A stretch of DNA of 64,000 bases from Komagataeibacter xylinus NBRC 15237. Its GTDB lineage: Bacteria; Pseudomonadota; Alphaproteobacteria; Acetobacterales; Acetobacteraceae. The stretch is taken from positions 62,001 to 126,000 of the forward strand of contig NZ_BCTP01000005.1 in the NCBI RefSeq assembly GCF_001571345.1, read 5' to 3'. The notes under the pieces are model-generated. The model was given only the letters and a program-made list of their open reading frames with translations. It did not search any database and had not been told where the DNA came from. The position numbers and the translations under genes were made by a program. This document shows, piece by piece, positions 8,998-18,713 of this stretch. Position 1 is the stretch's first letter, and every line of letters begins with the position of its first letter.

Positions 8998-10419
8998 CTA
9001 GCGCCCCGGCTGGCTGGTGGCATAATCGCTGATGCCCCACAGCCGGTCATGTACGGCGCGGTAATAGGCGCGTTCATCATAAAGCTGCACGTCAAGGTTC
9101 AGGTCACGCGCGGTCAGGCGGCCAATGGCGGCGGTGGCCTGATAGGACGAGATGACAAGATTGCCCGCGCTGCGCACCAGCGCAATCTGGGCCTGGAGCA
9201 GGGTCTCCTGCTGCTGGAGCACGGAAAGCGTTGAGGTGGTGCCCACCATCACCTGCCGCTGCATGCCGTGCAGGGCAGTGGCATCGGCTTCGACGGCGGC
9301 GCGGTTGCTTTCAATCGCGGCGCGGTTGGCCTGCATGCGCTGCCAGCTTGCTGCCGCGAGTTGCACGGCGGCGCGGCGCTTTACATCTACCGTATGGGTG
9401 GCCTCATTGGCCTGCTGGCGGGCCATGCGCACGGCGGCATATTCGCCCCCGCCCTGATAAAGCGGCATGGACGCATTGACGAGGGCATATTTGTTATTGT
9501 TGAGCGAGCGGCCCTCATCCTGGTTGATGCCATGCATATAGGCCGCCTGCGCGCTGACCGTGGGCATGAGGGCGGCAAAGGCCACGCCTACTGCATCTTT
9601 TTTGGCCGCCTCGTCAAACAGGGCGCCAATTACGTCGGGGTTGTTCTGCACGGCCTGCGTCATGGCGTCCTGCTCGGTATGAAGCGGCAGGACAAGCGGC
9701 TGGGGCAGGGCAAGGTCATCGGGCGCGTCAACACCCACCACCTGCCGGTATGTGGCGCGATCGGCCTGCAGGGTACCTTCGGCCAGTTGCCTTGCTGCGC
9801 GCGCATTGGCCAGCGCGCCTGCCGCCTGCGCCACGTCGGTCTGGGTAATCTCGCCACCATGCGCGCGCAGTTCGGTGGCATGAAGCTGGGCTGCGTAAAC
9901 CTGCTCGTTGTTGATGTCGATGCGCAGGATCTGCTCGTCCTCCACCACATTGACGTAGGCGCTGACCACATCGGAGAAGACCTGCTCCTCCGCCGCGATC
10001 AGCCGCGCGCGCTCGGCCATGACCGCATGGCGGGCCTTGTGCGTGCCAGCCGTGGTCTTGCCGCCGGTATAGATGGGCTGCGAAATGCTCACCCCGCCGG
10101 AATAGCCGGGGCTGTCATAGCGGCGGGCATAGCCGCTTTCCCCCGATGAGGGTTCCATGCGCATCAGGCCGGAATAATAGGACATGCTCGCCGTGCCCGT
10201 AATCGTGGGCCGCCAGCCGCCCAGGGCCTGCGGCACCTGTTCATCGGTCGCGCGCAGGGTTGCGCGTTCCTGCCGCAGCACCGGGTTGCCCAGATAGGCC
10301 GCGGCAAGGGCCGCATCCAGCGTGCGCGGTTCCTCGGTCGCCTGCGGCACGCGCCCCAGTGCGGTGCCGCTACACAGGAGTGCGGCGCTGCCCGCCCCGA
10401 TTGCCCAGTTTCCCTTCAT
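8998..10419 (-). CDS. tolC: TolC-family outer-membrane efflux/secretion channel
   Basis: This encodes a 473-residue outer-membrane protein with a signal peptide (MKGNWAIGAGSAALLCSGTALG) and the two tandem TolC/OEP repeats. Each repeat starts with a conserved helix-strand unit: the first has LDAALAAAYLGNPVLRQERATL near residues 34-55, and the second follows around residue 250 with ALFDEAAKKDAVGVA. Homotrimers form the exit duct for type I secretion and RND or ABC efflux pumps. No pump or membrane-fusion gene is adjacent, so it is probably the shared housekeeping channel. It lies 93 bases downstream of pcm in the same direction, an arrangement common in alphaproteobacteria, where the pcm-tolC pair often precedes valS. 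Confidence 0.9.
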   Translation of the reverse strand: MKGNWAIGAGSAALLCSGTALGRVPQATEEPRTLDAALAAAYLGNPVLRQERATLRATDEQVPQALGGWRPTITGTASMSYYSGLMRMEPSSGESGYARRYDSPGYSGGVSISQPIYTGGKTTAGTHKARHAVMAERARLIAAEEQVFSDVVSAYVNVVEDEQILRIDINNEQVYAAQLHATELRAHGGEITQTDVAQAAGALANARAARQLAEGTLQADRATYRQVVGVDAPDDLALPQPLVLPLHTEQDAMTQAVQNNPDVIGALFDEAAKKDAVGVAFAALMPTVSAQAAYMHGINQDEGRSLNNNKYALVNASMPLYQGGGEYAAVRMARQQANEATHTVDVKRRAAVQLAAASWQRMQANRAAIESNRAAVEADATALHGMQRQVMVGTTSTLSVLQQQETLLQAQIALVRSAGNLVISSYQATAAIGRLTARDLNLDVQLYDERAYYRAVHDRLWGISDYATSQPGR

Positions 10420-10512
10420 GTCCGCCCCTGCCAGCCTGATATGCCGGGCGGCACCATGACAGCCCGCCCCTGTCCAGTCCTAGCGGCAGGATGTTGCGTG
10501 CGGGTTAACCGG

Positions 10513-11199
10513 CTAGAACACGAAGGCGGGGGCAGGAGCCAGTTCAGGCAGCACGGGCACGGCGGCCTCGAACAATGGCTGCACCGCGCTGCCCTGCGCT
10601 GTCGCGGCAATGCGGCTGACCGATGTCACGCCCGATGCGGGCGCGATGGGAGCAATGATGCGCCCGCCCTGTGCAAGCTGCTCCACAATGGCCTGCGGCA
10701 CGGCGCGCACCGCGCCATCAATGAAGATCAGGTCATACGGCGCCGAGGCCGGAGCCCCCTTGACCAGCGGCCCGTCGCACCACTGCACGCCGGGCGCGCA
10801 GGCAGCGCACAGGGCCTTGCCCATGGTGGCCAGTCGCGGGTCGGATTCGAGGGCGGTGACATGCAGTTCAAGCGCCATCGCACCCAGCAGGGACGCGAGG
10901 TAGCCCGTACCCGCCGCAACCACCAGCACCCGCTCGCCGTGCCGCAGGTCGGCCACCTGCAGCATGCGCCCCGTCACCCGTGGCTCGGTCAGGTAGCGTC
11001 CCTCGCCCAGCGGCAGGTTCTGGTCGGAGTAGGCAAAGGCCCGCAGCGCATCGGGCACGGCGCGTTCACGTGGCACAGTGCGCATGGCGGCGATAATAGT
11101 GGCATTGCCGACCTGCGAGGGGCGAATCTGGGCATCGACCATGCGCTGCCGGGCGGCAACAAAATCGAGTGGCGCGTAATCGGGGTCTGTCCTGTCCAT
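10513..11199 (-). CDS. pcm: Protein-L-isoaspartate O-methyltransferase family protein
   Basis: This encodes a 228-residue SAM-dependent methyltransferase of the Pcm family, which repairs isoaspartyl residues in aged proteins. The N-terminal helix with R-x-x-MVDAQIRP, the LPLGEGRYLTEP segment just before the SAM site and motif I (VLVVAAGTGYLA, residues 91-102) fit the family. The usual E/D-IGTGSGY is changed to VVAAGTGY, as in the alphaproteobacterial branch that sits next to tolC. That branch may not be a true repair enzyme. ATG 11199 has AAGGAAA upstream at proper spacing. It is transcribed away from tRNA-Cys and leads into tolC. Confidence 0.82.
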   Translation of the reverse strand: MDRTDPDYAPLDFVAARQRMVDAQIRPSQVGNATIIAAMRTVPRERAVPDALRAFAYSDQNLPLGEGRYLTEPRVTGRMLQVADLRHGERVLVVAAGTGYLASLLGAMALELHVTALESDPRLATMGKALCAACAPGVQWCDGPLVKGAPASAPYDLIFIDGAVRAVPQAIVEQLAQGGRIIAPIAPASGVTSVSRIAATAQGSAVQPLFEAAVPVLPELAPAPAFVF

Positions 11200-11335
11200 A
11201 ACGTTTCCTTGAAACACGTTGCCCCGCAGGGTGCTGAAGCTGCGACCCGGCCGGACGGGCGAAAATTTTTTCCGGCTTTTTTGTATTTATGCGCCGCTTT
11301 GGTCGGGAAACAACTGGAACGCTGCACACAACGGC

Positions 11336-11364
11336 TTGACCTGAGATGCATTTCAGCAGATATA
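11336..11364 (+). promoter_or_regulatory. Promoter of the tRNA-Cys gene
   Basis: TTGACC at 11336-11341 (5 of 6 bases) and GATATA at 11359-11364 are separated by 17 bases and end 16 bases before the mature tRNA, the usual position for a stable-RNA promoter. Confidence 0.5.
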
Positions 11365-11380
11365 CCCCCTGCACCGTTAA

Positions 11381-11454
11381 GGTCTGGTGGCAGAATGGTG
11401 ATGCAGCGGACTGCAAATCCGCGAATGTGGGTTCGATTCCCGCCCAGACCTCCA
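11381..11454 (+). tRNA. tRNA-Cys (anticodon GCA)
   Basis: The acceptor arms GGTCTGG (11381-11387) and CCAGACC (11444-11450) pair perfectly and are followed by the discriminator T and an encoded CCA. The anticodon GCA is at 11413-11415 within the loop CTGCAAA, flanked by the GCGGA/TCCGC stem. The T-loop GTTCGATTC is canonical. It is a 74-base tRNA of standard cysteine type. Confidence 0.97.
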
Positions 11455-11700
11455 CGCTTTCCCAAAAAACACATGGTCAATTGCACACTGCCGGTATCGC
11501 GCAGTGTCAAATGGACAGGGTCTGGGCTTTAAGGTCTGGCCGGGTCTCCATCAGCCCGTCATCCACCCGGGTCACCTTACATTCTGGCATAAAGATTACG
11601 GGCCAAGGCGTTCCCTTCGCGCCGGTTTGGGGTATATCTGCCCGTGGCCGGGCGCGTTGTCCTGCCCTGCGTCTGATTATGGTGGATCTGGTTTTTCGTG

Positions 11701-14394
11701 ATGCTTGACAAGTCGTTCTCCCCCGCCGGGACAGAAACCTCCCTCTATGCCCTGTGGGAGGCCAGTGGCGCGTTCAGCGCACAGCCTGACAGCACGGCAA
11801 AACCCTATACCATCATGATTCCGCCGCCCAACGTGACGGGCACGCTGCATATCGGCCACGCCCTGACCATGACGTTGCAGGACACGCTCATCCGCTGGCG
11901 CCGCATGCAGGGGCGCGACACGCTGTGGCAGCCGGGCACCGATCATGCGGGCATCGCCACCCAGCTTGTGGTCGAACGCATGCTGCAAAAGGAAGGCACA
12001 TCGCGCCAGGAAATGGGCCGCGACGCCTTTGTCGAGCGCGTATGGGAATGGAAGGCCGAGTCCGGCGGCGGTATTACAAAGCAGCTCCGCCGTCTTGGCG
12101 GTTCGCTCGACTGGCAGCGCGAGCGCTTCACCATGGATGATGGCCTGTCGGATGCGGTGAAAGAGGTGTTCGTCACCCTCTACCGCGAAGGGCTGATCTA
12201 TCGCGACCGCCGCCTCGTCAACTGGGACCCCGCCTTCCGCTCCGCCATCTCCGACCTTGAGGTCGATAACCGCGAGAGCCGGGGCAGCCTGTGGTATATC
12301 CGCTACCCTGTTGAAGGCCAGCCGGGCCGCACCATCACGGTTGCCACCACCCGCCCCGAGACCATGCTGGGCGACATGGCCGTGGCCGTGCACCCCGATG
12401 ATGAACGCTTTGCCGACCTGGTGGGCAAAAACGTCATCCTGCCGCTGACCGGCCGCCGCATTCCCGTCGTGGCGGATGAGCATTCCGATCCCACCAAGGG
12501 CAGCGGCGCGGTCAAGATCACGCCCGCGCATGACTTCAACGACTTTGAGGTCGGCCGTCGCCATAAGCTCGACATGCCCAGCGTGCTTGATGAGGAAGCC
12601 CGCATCACCCTTGCCGAGATCGAGGGCGAACTCCGCGCGGAGGAAGGGCTGGCTGATCCCGCCTTCGTGCGCACGCTGGCAGGCATGCCGCGCGATGAGG
12701 CGCGCAAGGCCATGGTGGCCGAGCTTGAACGGCTGGAATGGCTGGAAAAGATCGAGCCGCACACCAATCAGGTGCCGCATGCCGAGCGCAGTGGCGCGGT
12801 GGTCGAGCCGCGCCTGACCACGCAGTGGTACTGCGATGCCAAGACCCTCGCCGGTCCCGCCATCGAGGCGGTAGAGAGCGGCAAGATCGAATTCGTACCC
12901 CGGCAGTGGGAAAATACCTTCTACGCCTGGATGCGTGACATCCAGCCCTGGTGCATCAGCCGCCAGCTCTGGTGGGGGCACCGCATTCCTGCCTGGTATG
13001 GCCCCGATGGGCATGTGTTCGTCGCCGGTGACGAGGCGGATGCCGCCAGTCAGGCCCGCGCCCATTACGGGCAGGACACGGTGCTGACGCGTGACGAGGA
13101 CGTGCTCGACACATGGTTCTCCTCCGCCCTGTGGCCGTTCTCCACGCTGGGCTGGCCGCAGCAGACACCGGAACTCGCGCGCTACTACCCCACCGATGTG
13201 CTGGTCACGGGCTTTGACATCATCTTCTTCTGGGTTGCGCGGATGATGATGATGGGCCTGCACTTCATGAAGGACGTGCCCTTCCGGCAGGTGTTCATCC
13301 ACGGGCTGGTGCGTGACGAGCGCGGGCAGAAGATGTCCAAGTCCAAGGGCAACGGCATCGACCCGCTGGAGATGATCGACAGCTATGGCGCGGATGCCAT
13401 GCGCTTTTGCATTTGCTCGCTCACCGGCCTTGGCCGTGACGTGAAGCTTGGACCGAAAAAGGTGGAGGAATACCGCTCCTTCATCACCAAGATCTGGAAT
13501 GCCGCGCGCTTTTGCGAGATGAACGGTGTGGCCCCGGTTGCAGGATTCAACCCGGCCTCCGTGCAGTCTCCGCTGGGCCGCTGGATCCTGGCCGAACTGG
13601 CGCAGGCGGTGGAAGAGGCGACGAAGGCACTGGAAGCCTTCCGCTTCGATGAATATGCGGGCGCGTGCTACCGCTTTGTGTGGAACTGCTTCTGTGACTG
13701 GTTCCTTGAGCTGGCCAAGCCGGTCTTTGCCGCGGGCGACACGGCGGAAGCGGTCGAAACCCGTGCGGTGGCCGCCCATGTTCTGGGTACCATCGTGCGC
13801 CTGCTCCAGCCCGTGACCCCGTTCATGACCGACCGGCTGTGGCAGCATTTCGGCTTTGGCGGTGAAGGTTCGCTCATCACCGCGCCGTGGCCGCAGCCCG
13901 AACATCTGGAAGGGGCGAAGGACGCGCGTGAGGAAATGGAGTGGCTCATCCGTTTCATTTCTGCCATTCGCACCGTGCGTTCGGAAATGAACGTGCCGCC
14001 CTCGCGCCTGGCACCCGTGCTGTTGCGTGATGCATCCGCCACTACCGTGGCGCGTGCCGCCAAATGGGCGGAAGCGATTGGCCGCATGGCCCGCGTGTCC
14101 GAAGTGCAGCCGCTTGCAGGCGAGATGCCGCAGGGAGCAGCCCAGCTTGTGGTGGATGAAGCAACGCTGGTCATTCCGCTGGCCGGGATCATTGACCTGT
14201 CAGTTGAGCGCCAGCGGCTGGAAAAGGAATGCACCAAGGTGGATGGCGAGATTGCCAAGGTCGAGCGCAAGCTGGGCAATGCCGATTTCGTTGCCCGCGC
14301 CAAGCCCGAAGTCGTGGCCGAAAACCGCGAGCGGCTGGAGGCGTTCCAGGCAGAGCGCGTGCGGCTCAAGGCGGCCCTGGCGCGGATTGCTTAA
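11701..14394 (+). CDS. valS: Valyl-tRNA synthetase
   Basis: This encodes an 897-residue class I aminoacyl-tRNA synthetase that charges tRNA-Val in the cytoplasm. The Rossmann active site has H50-I-G-H53 after PPPNVTGTL, and the second signature K544-M-S-K-S548 follows. Between them lies the CP1 editing domain that clears Thr-tRNA-Val. The C terminus ends with the anticodon-binding domain and a short coiled-coil arm (residues about 830-895, rich in Glu, Lys and Arg), as in bacterial ValRS. I chose ATG 11701; an in-frame GTG directly before it is less likely. The 246 bases between tRNA-Cys and the start hold only an imperfect CACTGC/GCAGTG inverted repeat near 11490-11510 and no further gene. 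Confidence 0.97.
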   Translation: MLDKSFSPAGTETSLYALWEASGAFSAQPDSTAKPYTIMIPPPNVTGTLHIGHALTMTLQDTLIRWRRMQGRDTLWQPGTDHAGIATQLVVERMLQKEGTSRQEMGRDAFVERVWEWKAESGGGITKQLRRLGGSLDWQRERFTMDDGLSDAVKEVFVTLYREGLIYRDRRLVNWDPAFRSAISDLEVDNRESRGSLWYIRYPVEGQPGRTITVATTRPETMLGDMAVAVHPDDERFADLVGKNVILPLTGRRIPVVADEHSDPTKGSGAVKITPAHDFNDFEVGRRHKLDMPSVLDEEARITLAEIEGELRAEEGLADPAFVRTLAGMPRDEARKAMVAELERLEWLEKIEPHTNQVPHAERSGAVVEPRLTTQWYCDAKTLAGPAIEAVESGKIEFVPRQWENTFYAWMRDIQPWCISRQLWWGHRIPAWYGPDGHVFVAGDEADAASQARAHYGQDTVLTRDEDVLDTWFSSALWPFSTLGWPQQTPELARYYPTDVLVTGFDIIFFWVARMMMMGLHFMKDVPFRQVFIHGLVRDERGQKMSKSKGNGIDPLEMIDSYGADAMRFCICSLTGLGRDVKLGPKKVEEYRSFITKIWNAARFCEMNGVAPVAGFNPASVQSPLGRWILAELAQAVEEATKALEAFRFDEYAGACYRFVWNCFCDWFLELAKPVFAAGDTAEAVETRAVAAHVLGTIVRLLQPVTPFMTDRLWQHFGFGGEGSLITAPWPQPEHLEGAKDAREEMEWLIRFISAIRTVRSEMNVPPSRLAPVLLRDASATTVARAAKWAEAIGRMARVSEVQPLAGEMPQGAAQLVVDEATLVIPLAGIIDLSVERQRLEKECTKVDGEIAKVERKLGNADFVARAKPEVVAENRERLEAFQAERVRLKAALARIA

Positions 14395-14401
14395 AGGAAG
14401 A

Positions 14402-14479
14402 AAAGTTTTTGGGGGCTGCCTTTTTTCAAAAAAGCAGCTTTCTTTCAAAGCTTTTTGAAAAAAGCTTCACCAAAAACTT
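14402..14479. repeat. Dispersed two-hairpin repeat, reverse orientation
   Basis: AAAGTTTTTGGGGG at the left and CACCAAAAACTT at the right are inverted. The interior has the two A/T-rich stem-loops of the family. It separates valS from msrA, so it may end the valS transcript. The orientation matches the copy at 7380-7455. Confidence 0.75.
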
Positions 14480-14521
14480 CTGGAATATTCTCTTCACGCT
14501 AACTTGGGGAAGGACGCCACC

Positions 14522-15076
14522 ATGACCGCAAACGCATTGGAGACACTGGTGCTCGGTGGGGGCTGCTTCTGGTGCATTGAAGCGCCGTTCAAGGAACTGC
14601 GCGGCGTGCAGGCGATCGAGCCGGGTTACGCCGGTGGTCATGCCCCCGACCCGACCTACGAGCAGGTCTGCACGGGTCGCACCGGGCATACCGAGGTCGT
14701 GCGCGTAACCTTCGACCCCGCTGAGCTTTCATGTGCCGACCTGCTGCGCATATTCTTTGTCATGCATGACCCCACTACACTTAACCGGCAGGGCAATGAC
14801 GTGGGCACGCAGTATCGCTCGGCCATTTTCTGGCAGGATGCCGCGCAGGAAAAGATGGCTTACGCCATACGGGACGAAATTGCGGCACAGCATGTCTGGC
14901 CCGACCCGATCGTGACCGAAATTGCGAAGCTGGACCATTTCTGGCCTGCCGAGGATTACCACCGCGACTATTTTGCCCGTAACCCCGGCAACCCGTACTG
15001 CAGCGCGGTCATCCCGCCCAAGATCGCCAAGATGCGCCGCCTGTTCCGTGACCGGCTGGTGGATTCCGTCGGTTAA
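14522..15076 (+). CDS. msrA: Peptide methionine-(S)-sulfoxide reductase MsrA
   Basis: This encodes a 184-residue cytoplasmic repair enzyme that reduces the S-epimer of methionine sulfoxide. The catalytic cysteine C15 lies in GGGCFWC near the N terminus. It is followed by the family segments GYAGGHAPDPTYEQVCTGRTGHTEVV and the GTQYRS and HFWPAEDYHRDYF blocks. ATG 14522 is preceded by GGGGAAGGA at ideal spacing. The protein ends shortly after the core domain, so resolving cysteines may include C18 or none beyond the core. It is a single-gene unit bounded on both sides by dispersed repeats. Confidence 0.95.
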   Translation: MTANALETLVLGGGCFWCIEAPFKELRGVQAIEPGYAGGHAPDPTYEQVCTGRTGHTEVVRVTFDPAELSCADLLRIFFVMHDPTTLNRQGNDVGTQYRSAIFWQDAAQEKMAYAIRDEIAAQHVWPDPIVTEIAKLDHFWPAEDYHRDYFARNPGNPYCSAVIPPKIAKMRRLFRDRLVDSVG

Positions 15077-15080
15077 GGAG

Positions 15081-15160
15081 AAAAGTCTTTGGTGAAGCTT
15101 TTTTCAAAAAGCTTCGAGGAGCACTGCCTTTTCGAGAACAGGCAGCGCCCGGAAGCCTTT
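15081..15160. repeat. Dispersed two-hairpin repeat, forward orientation
   Basis: GAAGCTTTTTTCAAAAAGCTTC (first hairpin, 15094-15115) is followed by CTGCC (15124-15128) and GGCAG (15141-15145) as the second hairpin. It lies between the convergent msrA and ABC ATPase genes and is well placed to act as a two-way terminator. Confidence 0.75.
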
Positions 15161-15165
15161 ATCCG

Positions 15166-16527
15166 CTAGCTACGGTCCATCGGGTCATCATCAAGAAAAA
15201 GCTGGTCGGCTTCCTCGTCAAAATCAAACAGTTCCGCATAGCGCGCCCAGCCGATCAGCGTCTGGAGCGTCTGGCGGGCGTAGTTGGGGGACATACTGTC
15301 CTCCAGTTCATCACGGAAGCGCTCGGCGCTGGCCCGGTGGTTGGGGCGCTCGTCCAGCACGGCGCGGATGGTGCGCACCATCGGGATGTTGTGCAGCATG
15401 CTCTGCCACAGGATGTGCTTGCGGATGTCGTGCTCGCTCTGCACAAAGCGCATGCCCTCGGGCGTGAGCAGGATATCGCCATCCTCAAGCTCGGCAAAGC
15501 CCAGCAGTTGCAGCGATTCGCCAAGGGGGAACAGGTCATCAAGCTCAAGCTGCAGGCGGCTGGCGAGCAGCGGCAGGTCGGCCCGGCCGTGCAGCGGGTC
15601 GGCGGCCAGGGTTTCCATCATGCCCACGATTGTGTTCATGGGCAGGGCGGGCAGCGCCACGGCATCGGCCGTGATCTGGACATGCTTCATGTCCGGGTCG
15701 GTCATGTCCGCTTCTGATACGACCGGCGCGCGGCGCGTCATCAGCGCGTAGATACGGTCCACGAACTGGCGGAAGGCCATGTCCTCGCGGTTGCGGGGGT
15801 GCTCGAAGGGCACCTGAAGCTCATAGGCCACCCGGCCGGGGTTGGAGGAGAAAATCAGGATGCGGTCGCACATCAGCACCGCTTCCTCGATATTGTGGGT
15901 GACCAGCAGGATCGACTGGATGGGCAGCTTCTTCTCCGCCCATAGTTCCACAAGATCGGTGCGCAGGTTTTCCGCCGTCAATACGTCGAGTGCCGAGAAC
16001 GGCTCGTCCATCAGCAGCAGGTCGGGGTGAACCACAAGGGCGCGCGCCAGCCCCACGCGCTGGCGCATGCCGCCCGAAAGCTCCTTGGGGTAGGCATTCT
16101 CATACCCGCCCAGCCCGATCAGGTGGATCGCATCTTCCGCCAGCTTTTCGCGCTCGGCGGGTGCCACGCCCTGCGCTTCCAGCCCCAGCTCCACGTTTTT
16201 CTGCACCGTCAGCCACGGGAACAGCGCAAAGGACTGGAACACCATGGAAATGCCCGCAGCCGGCCCCTCCAGCTGCCTGCCTTTCCAGATCACTTCACCT
16301 GCGGTAGGTGGCAAAAGCCCCGCGATAATGCGCAGCAGGGTCGATTTGCCCGATCCCGAGCGGCCCAGCAGCCCCACGATCTCGCCACTGCGGATGCTCA
16401 GGTTCACGCCATCGAGCACCACAAGGTCAGTCGAACTTTCCTTGGGGTAGGCCTGCCTGCAATTGACGATCCGGACGAGTTCGGCGCCGGTCGGCTTCGG
16501 GGTGGTGGGAGGGGCTTGCTGCGGCAT
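15166..16527 (-). CDS. NitT/TauT-type ABC transporter ATPase with AAA-associated C-terminal domain
   Basis: This encodes a 453-residue ABC ATPase. The nucleotide-binding domain has Walker A GRSGSGKS (55-62), the Q-loop VFQSFALFP, signature LSGGM (150-154) and Walker B LLLMDEP (170-176). The closest groups are nitrate, taurine and sulfonate importers. After about residue 290 comes a second, all-helical domain of about 150 residues (residues about 300-440) of the AAA-associated type found fused to this ATPase class. The gene starts 9 bases after the double permease and completes the transporter, but no periplasmic binding protein is encoded nearby. The substrate is unknown. Confidence 0.85.
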   Translation of the reverse strand: MPQQAPPTTPKPTGAELVRIVNCRQAYPKESSTDLVVLDGVNLSIRSGEIVGLLGRSGSGKSTLLRIIAGLLPPTAGEVIWKGRQLEGPAAGISMVFQSFALFPWLTVQKNVELGLEAQGVAPAEREKLAEDAIHLIGLGGYENAYPKELSGGMRQRVGLARALVVHPDLLLMDEPFSALDVLTAENLRTDLVELWAEKKLPIQSILLVTHNIEEAVLMCDRILIFSSNPGRVAYELQVPFEHPRNREDMAFRQFVDRIYALMTRRAPVVSEADMTDPDMKHVQITADAVALPALPMNTIVGMMETLAADPLHGRADLPLLASRLQLELDDLFPLGESLQLLGFAELEDGDILLTPEGMRFVQSEHDIRKHILWQSMLHNIPMVRTIRAVLDERPNHRASAERFRDELEDSMSPNYARQTLQTLIGWARYAELFDFDEEADQLFLDDDPMDRS

Positions 16528-16536
16528 CAGGCGCTC

Positions 16537-18255
16537 TCAGTCAAAAGTGTAATGCCGGGCGGCATAATTGGATAACGGGCGCCACACGGCGCGATTGAGC
16601 AGCAGCACGAAGGCCGCCATGACCGCCATGCCCAGCCCCACCTGGTCGGTTGCCCCCGCCACGGTGGCGTGGGCAATATAGGCGCCCAGCCCCTGCGCGC
16701 TCAGGGTGGTGTCGCCCCAACTGGCCACTTCGGTGGCGATGGCGGCGTTCCATGCCCCGCCCGATGCGGTCAGTGCGCCGGTGATGAAATAGGGTGTTAT
16801 GCCCGGTAGCATCACCCGCCGCCACCACAGCCATCCCTTGACGTGGAAGTTGCGCGCCGCCTCAAGCAGGTCACCGGGATAGGATGAGGCACCGGCCACG
16901 ATATTGAACAGGATATACCACTGCGTGCCCAGCAGCATGAGCGGAGTGAGCCAGATATTGCTGTTGAGGTGCCAGTGCACGATGGCCACCACGACAAGCG
17001 GAAAGAACAGGTTGGCGGGGAAGGCGGCCATGAACTGCGCCGCCATCTGCGCATGCCGCGCCCGCCGGGGCGACAGGCCCAGCCAGATCCCCGCAGGCAC
17101 CCAGATCACGGAGGCCACCAGCACCGTGATCATGACGCGCAGCAGCGTCAGGCCGCCCAGCGCCATGACATGCACAACCTGCCCCATGCTGTAATGCGCA
17201 AGGGCAAAGGTCCATGTCTTCCAGCCCAGTGTGAGGGCGCACAGGGCAATGCCCGCAATCCAGGCTGCATCCATCAGGCGGGGGGGGATGAGCGTGCGCA
17301 CGGGGGTAGACGGGCGCGGGCCAAGCGCCAGCCAGCCAATGCGGGTCATGCTCTCGCCCACGCGCAGGCAGAAACGGCGCAGCAGGTGCGTGCGACGCAG
17401 CAGTACCAGCACCCACGGGTCGGGGGTCGCCAAGGTCGCGCCGTCATCGGTCTGGAAGCGCGCGGACCATGCCACCAGCGGGCGGAACAGAAGCTGGTCA
17501 TAGGCCAGGATCACGGCCAGCATGGTGAGGATGGCGTAGAAAATGGCGGCAAGGTTCCGCTGCTCGATCGCAACGCCCACATATGAGCCGATGCCGGGCA
17601 GGGCGATATCGGTATTGCCCACCGTGATCGTCTCGGAATAGACGACCATGAACCACCCGCCAGACATCGATATCATGGTGTTCCACACCAGGGCGGGGAT
17701 GGCGAACGGCACCTCGAGCCGCCAGAAGCGCTGCCAGGGGGTGAGGCCAAAGCAGCGGGCGGCTTCCTCAAGGTCAGGCGGCACGGTGCGCAGCGACTGG
17801 TACATGGCAAAGGCCATGTTCCATGCCTGGCTGGTGAAAATGGTGAAGATGGCGGCGAGTTCCGCCCCCATCATCCGCCCCGGAAACAGCCCGAGGAAGA
17901 AAATGACCGTAAAGGTGAGAAAGCCCAGAATGGGCACTGACTGCAGGATATCAAGCAGCGGCACCAGAACCTGCCCCGCCCGCCTGCTCTTGGCGGCCCA
18001 CACGGCATAGGTGAAGGTGAACACCAGCGAGGCGGCAAGGGCTGCGAACATGCGCAGCGTGGTGCGCACGGCATAGCCGGGCAGGTAGGCCGGGCTGAGG
18101 TGGATGGTCCCGGCCTCGCTTGCGGGAATGGGTACAAGCATGTGGCGGCCCGCCGTGGCCACCACGACCGCGCCCGCCATGATGGCAAGCAGGCCGAGCA
18201 GGTCCGCTATATTGGGGCGGACGCGCAGGTTACCCGGTTGGCCGCCTGTGCTCAC
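16537..18255 (-). CDS. Fused double permease of a NitT/TauT-type ABC transporter
   Basis: This encodes a 572-residue inner-membrane protein with two BPD-transport permease domains in one chain. The first EAA-type cytoplasmic loop is [28 protein letters not shown] and the second is [30 protein letters not shown]. Each half has about six membrane helices, so the polypeptide alone can form the full translocation pore. The GTG start overlaps the dut stop by 4 bases (GTGA), indicating translational coupling to the ubiE-coaBC-dut unit. No substrate-binding protein is visible beside it. The combination of fused permease with an ATPase carrying an extra domain is a known but functionally uncharacterised subtype. 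Confidence 0.85.
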   Translation of the reverse strand: MSTGGQPGNLRVRPNIADLLGLLAIMAGAVVVATAGRHMLVPIPASEAGTIHLSPAYLPGYAVRTTLRMFAALAASLVFTFTYAVWAAKSRRAGQVLVPLLDILQSVPILGFLTFTVIFFLGLFPGRMMGAELAAIFTIFTSQAWNMAFAMYQSLRTVPPDLEEAARCFGLTPWQRFWRLEVPFAIPALVWNTMISMSGGWFMVVYSETITVGNTDIALPGIGSYVGVAIEQRNLAAIFYAILTMLAVILAYDQLLFRPLVAWSARFQTDDGATLATPDPWVLVLLRRTHLLRRFCLRVGESMTRIGWLALGPRPSTPVRTLIPPRLMDAAWIAGIALCALTLGWKTWTFALAHYSMGQVVHVMALGGLTLLRVMITVLVASVIWVPAGIWLGLSPRRARHAQMAAQFMAAFPANLFFPLVVVAIVHWHLNSNIWLTPLMLLGTQWYILFNIVAGASSYPGDLLEAARNFHVKGWLWWRRVMLPGITPYFITGALTASGGAWNAAIATEVASWGDTTLSAQGLGAYIAHATVAGATDQVGLGMAVMAAFVLLLNRAVWRPLSNYAARHYTFD

Positions 18256-18713
18256 CCTGCCGTGCCCGTGCTGCCAAAGCCGCCCGCGCCACGGGTGGTT
18301 TCATCAAGCTCGGCATATTCCACCCACGCGCCGCGCACCACGGGGGCGAGCACGCCCTGGGCGATGCGCATGCCGCGTTCAATCACGAAGGGCGCATCGC
18401 CTGCATTCATCACGATAATGCCGATCTCGCCGCGATAATCCTCATCAATCGTGCCCGGCGCGTTGGGCAGCATCACGCCATGCCTGAGCGCAAGCCCCGA
18501 GCGGGGGCGGATCTGGAGTTCATAGCCACGCGGCAGCGCCACGCACAGCCCGGTGGGCACCAGCGCGCGGCCGCCCGGCGCAATGGTCATGGGTTCGGTC
18601 ACGGCGGCGAGCAGGTCCATGCCGGCGGCGCCCTCGGTGGCGTAGGCGGGCAGGGGCAGGTCATGCGCGTGCGCCAGGCGCCGGACCTGAATGGGCAGGG
18701 GGGAAAGGCTCAT
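18252..18713 (-). CDS. dut: Deoxyuridine 5'-triphosphate nucleotidohydrolase
   Basis: This encodes a 153-residue trimeric dUTPase that hydrolyses dUTP to dUMP, keeping uracil out of DNA and feeding thymidylate synthesis. All five motifs are present: GMDL (31-34), RPRSGLA (69-75), [11 protein letters not shown] (87-97), the RIAQ segment and the C-terminal Gly-rich motif [10 protein letters not shown] (141-150). The start overlaps the coaBC stop by 4 bases. The coaBC-dut pairing is widely conserved in proteobacteria. Confidence 0.96.
   Translation of the reverse strand: MSLSPLPIQVRRLAHAHDLPLPAYATEGAAGMDLLAAVTEPMTIAPGGRALVPTGLCVALPRGYELQIRPRSGLALRHGVMLPNAPGTIDEDYRGEIGIIVMNAGDAPFVIERGMRIAQGVLAPVVRGAWVEYAELDETTRGAGGFGSTGTAG

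Noticed and set aside
11677-13905. Long open frame antisense to valS
   Set aside because: It is a GC-rich codon-bias shadow of valS, with no family features and no ribosome site.
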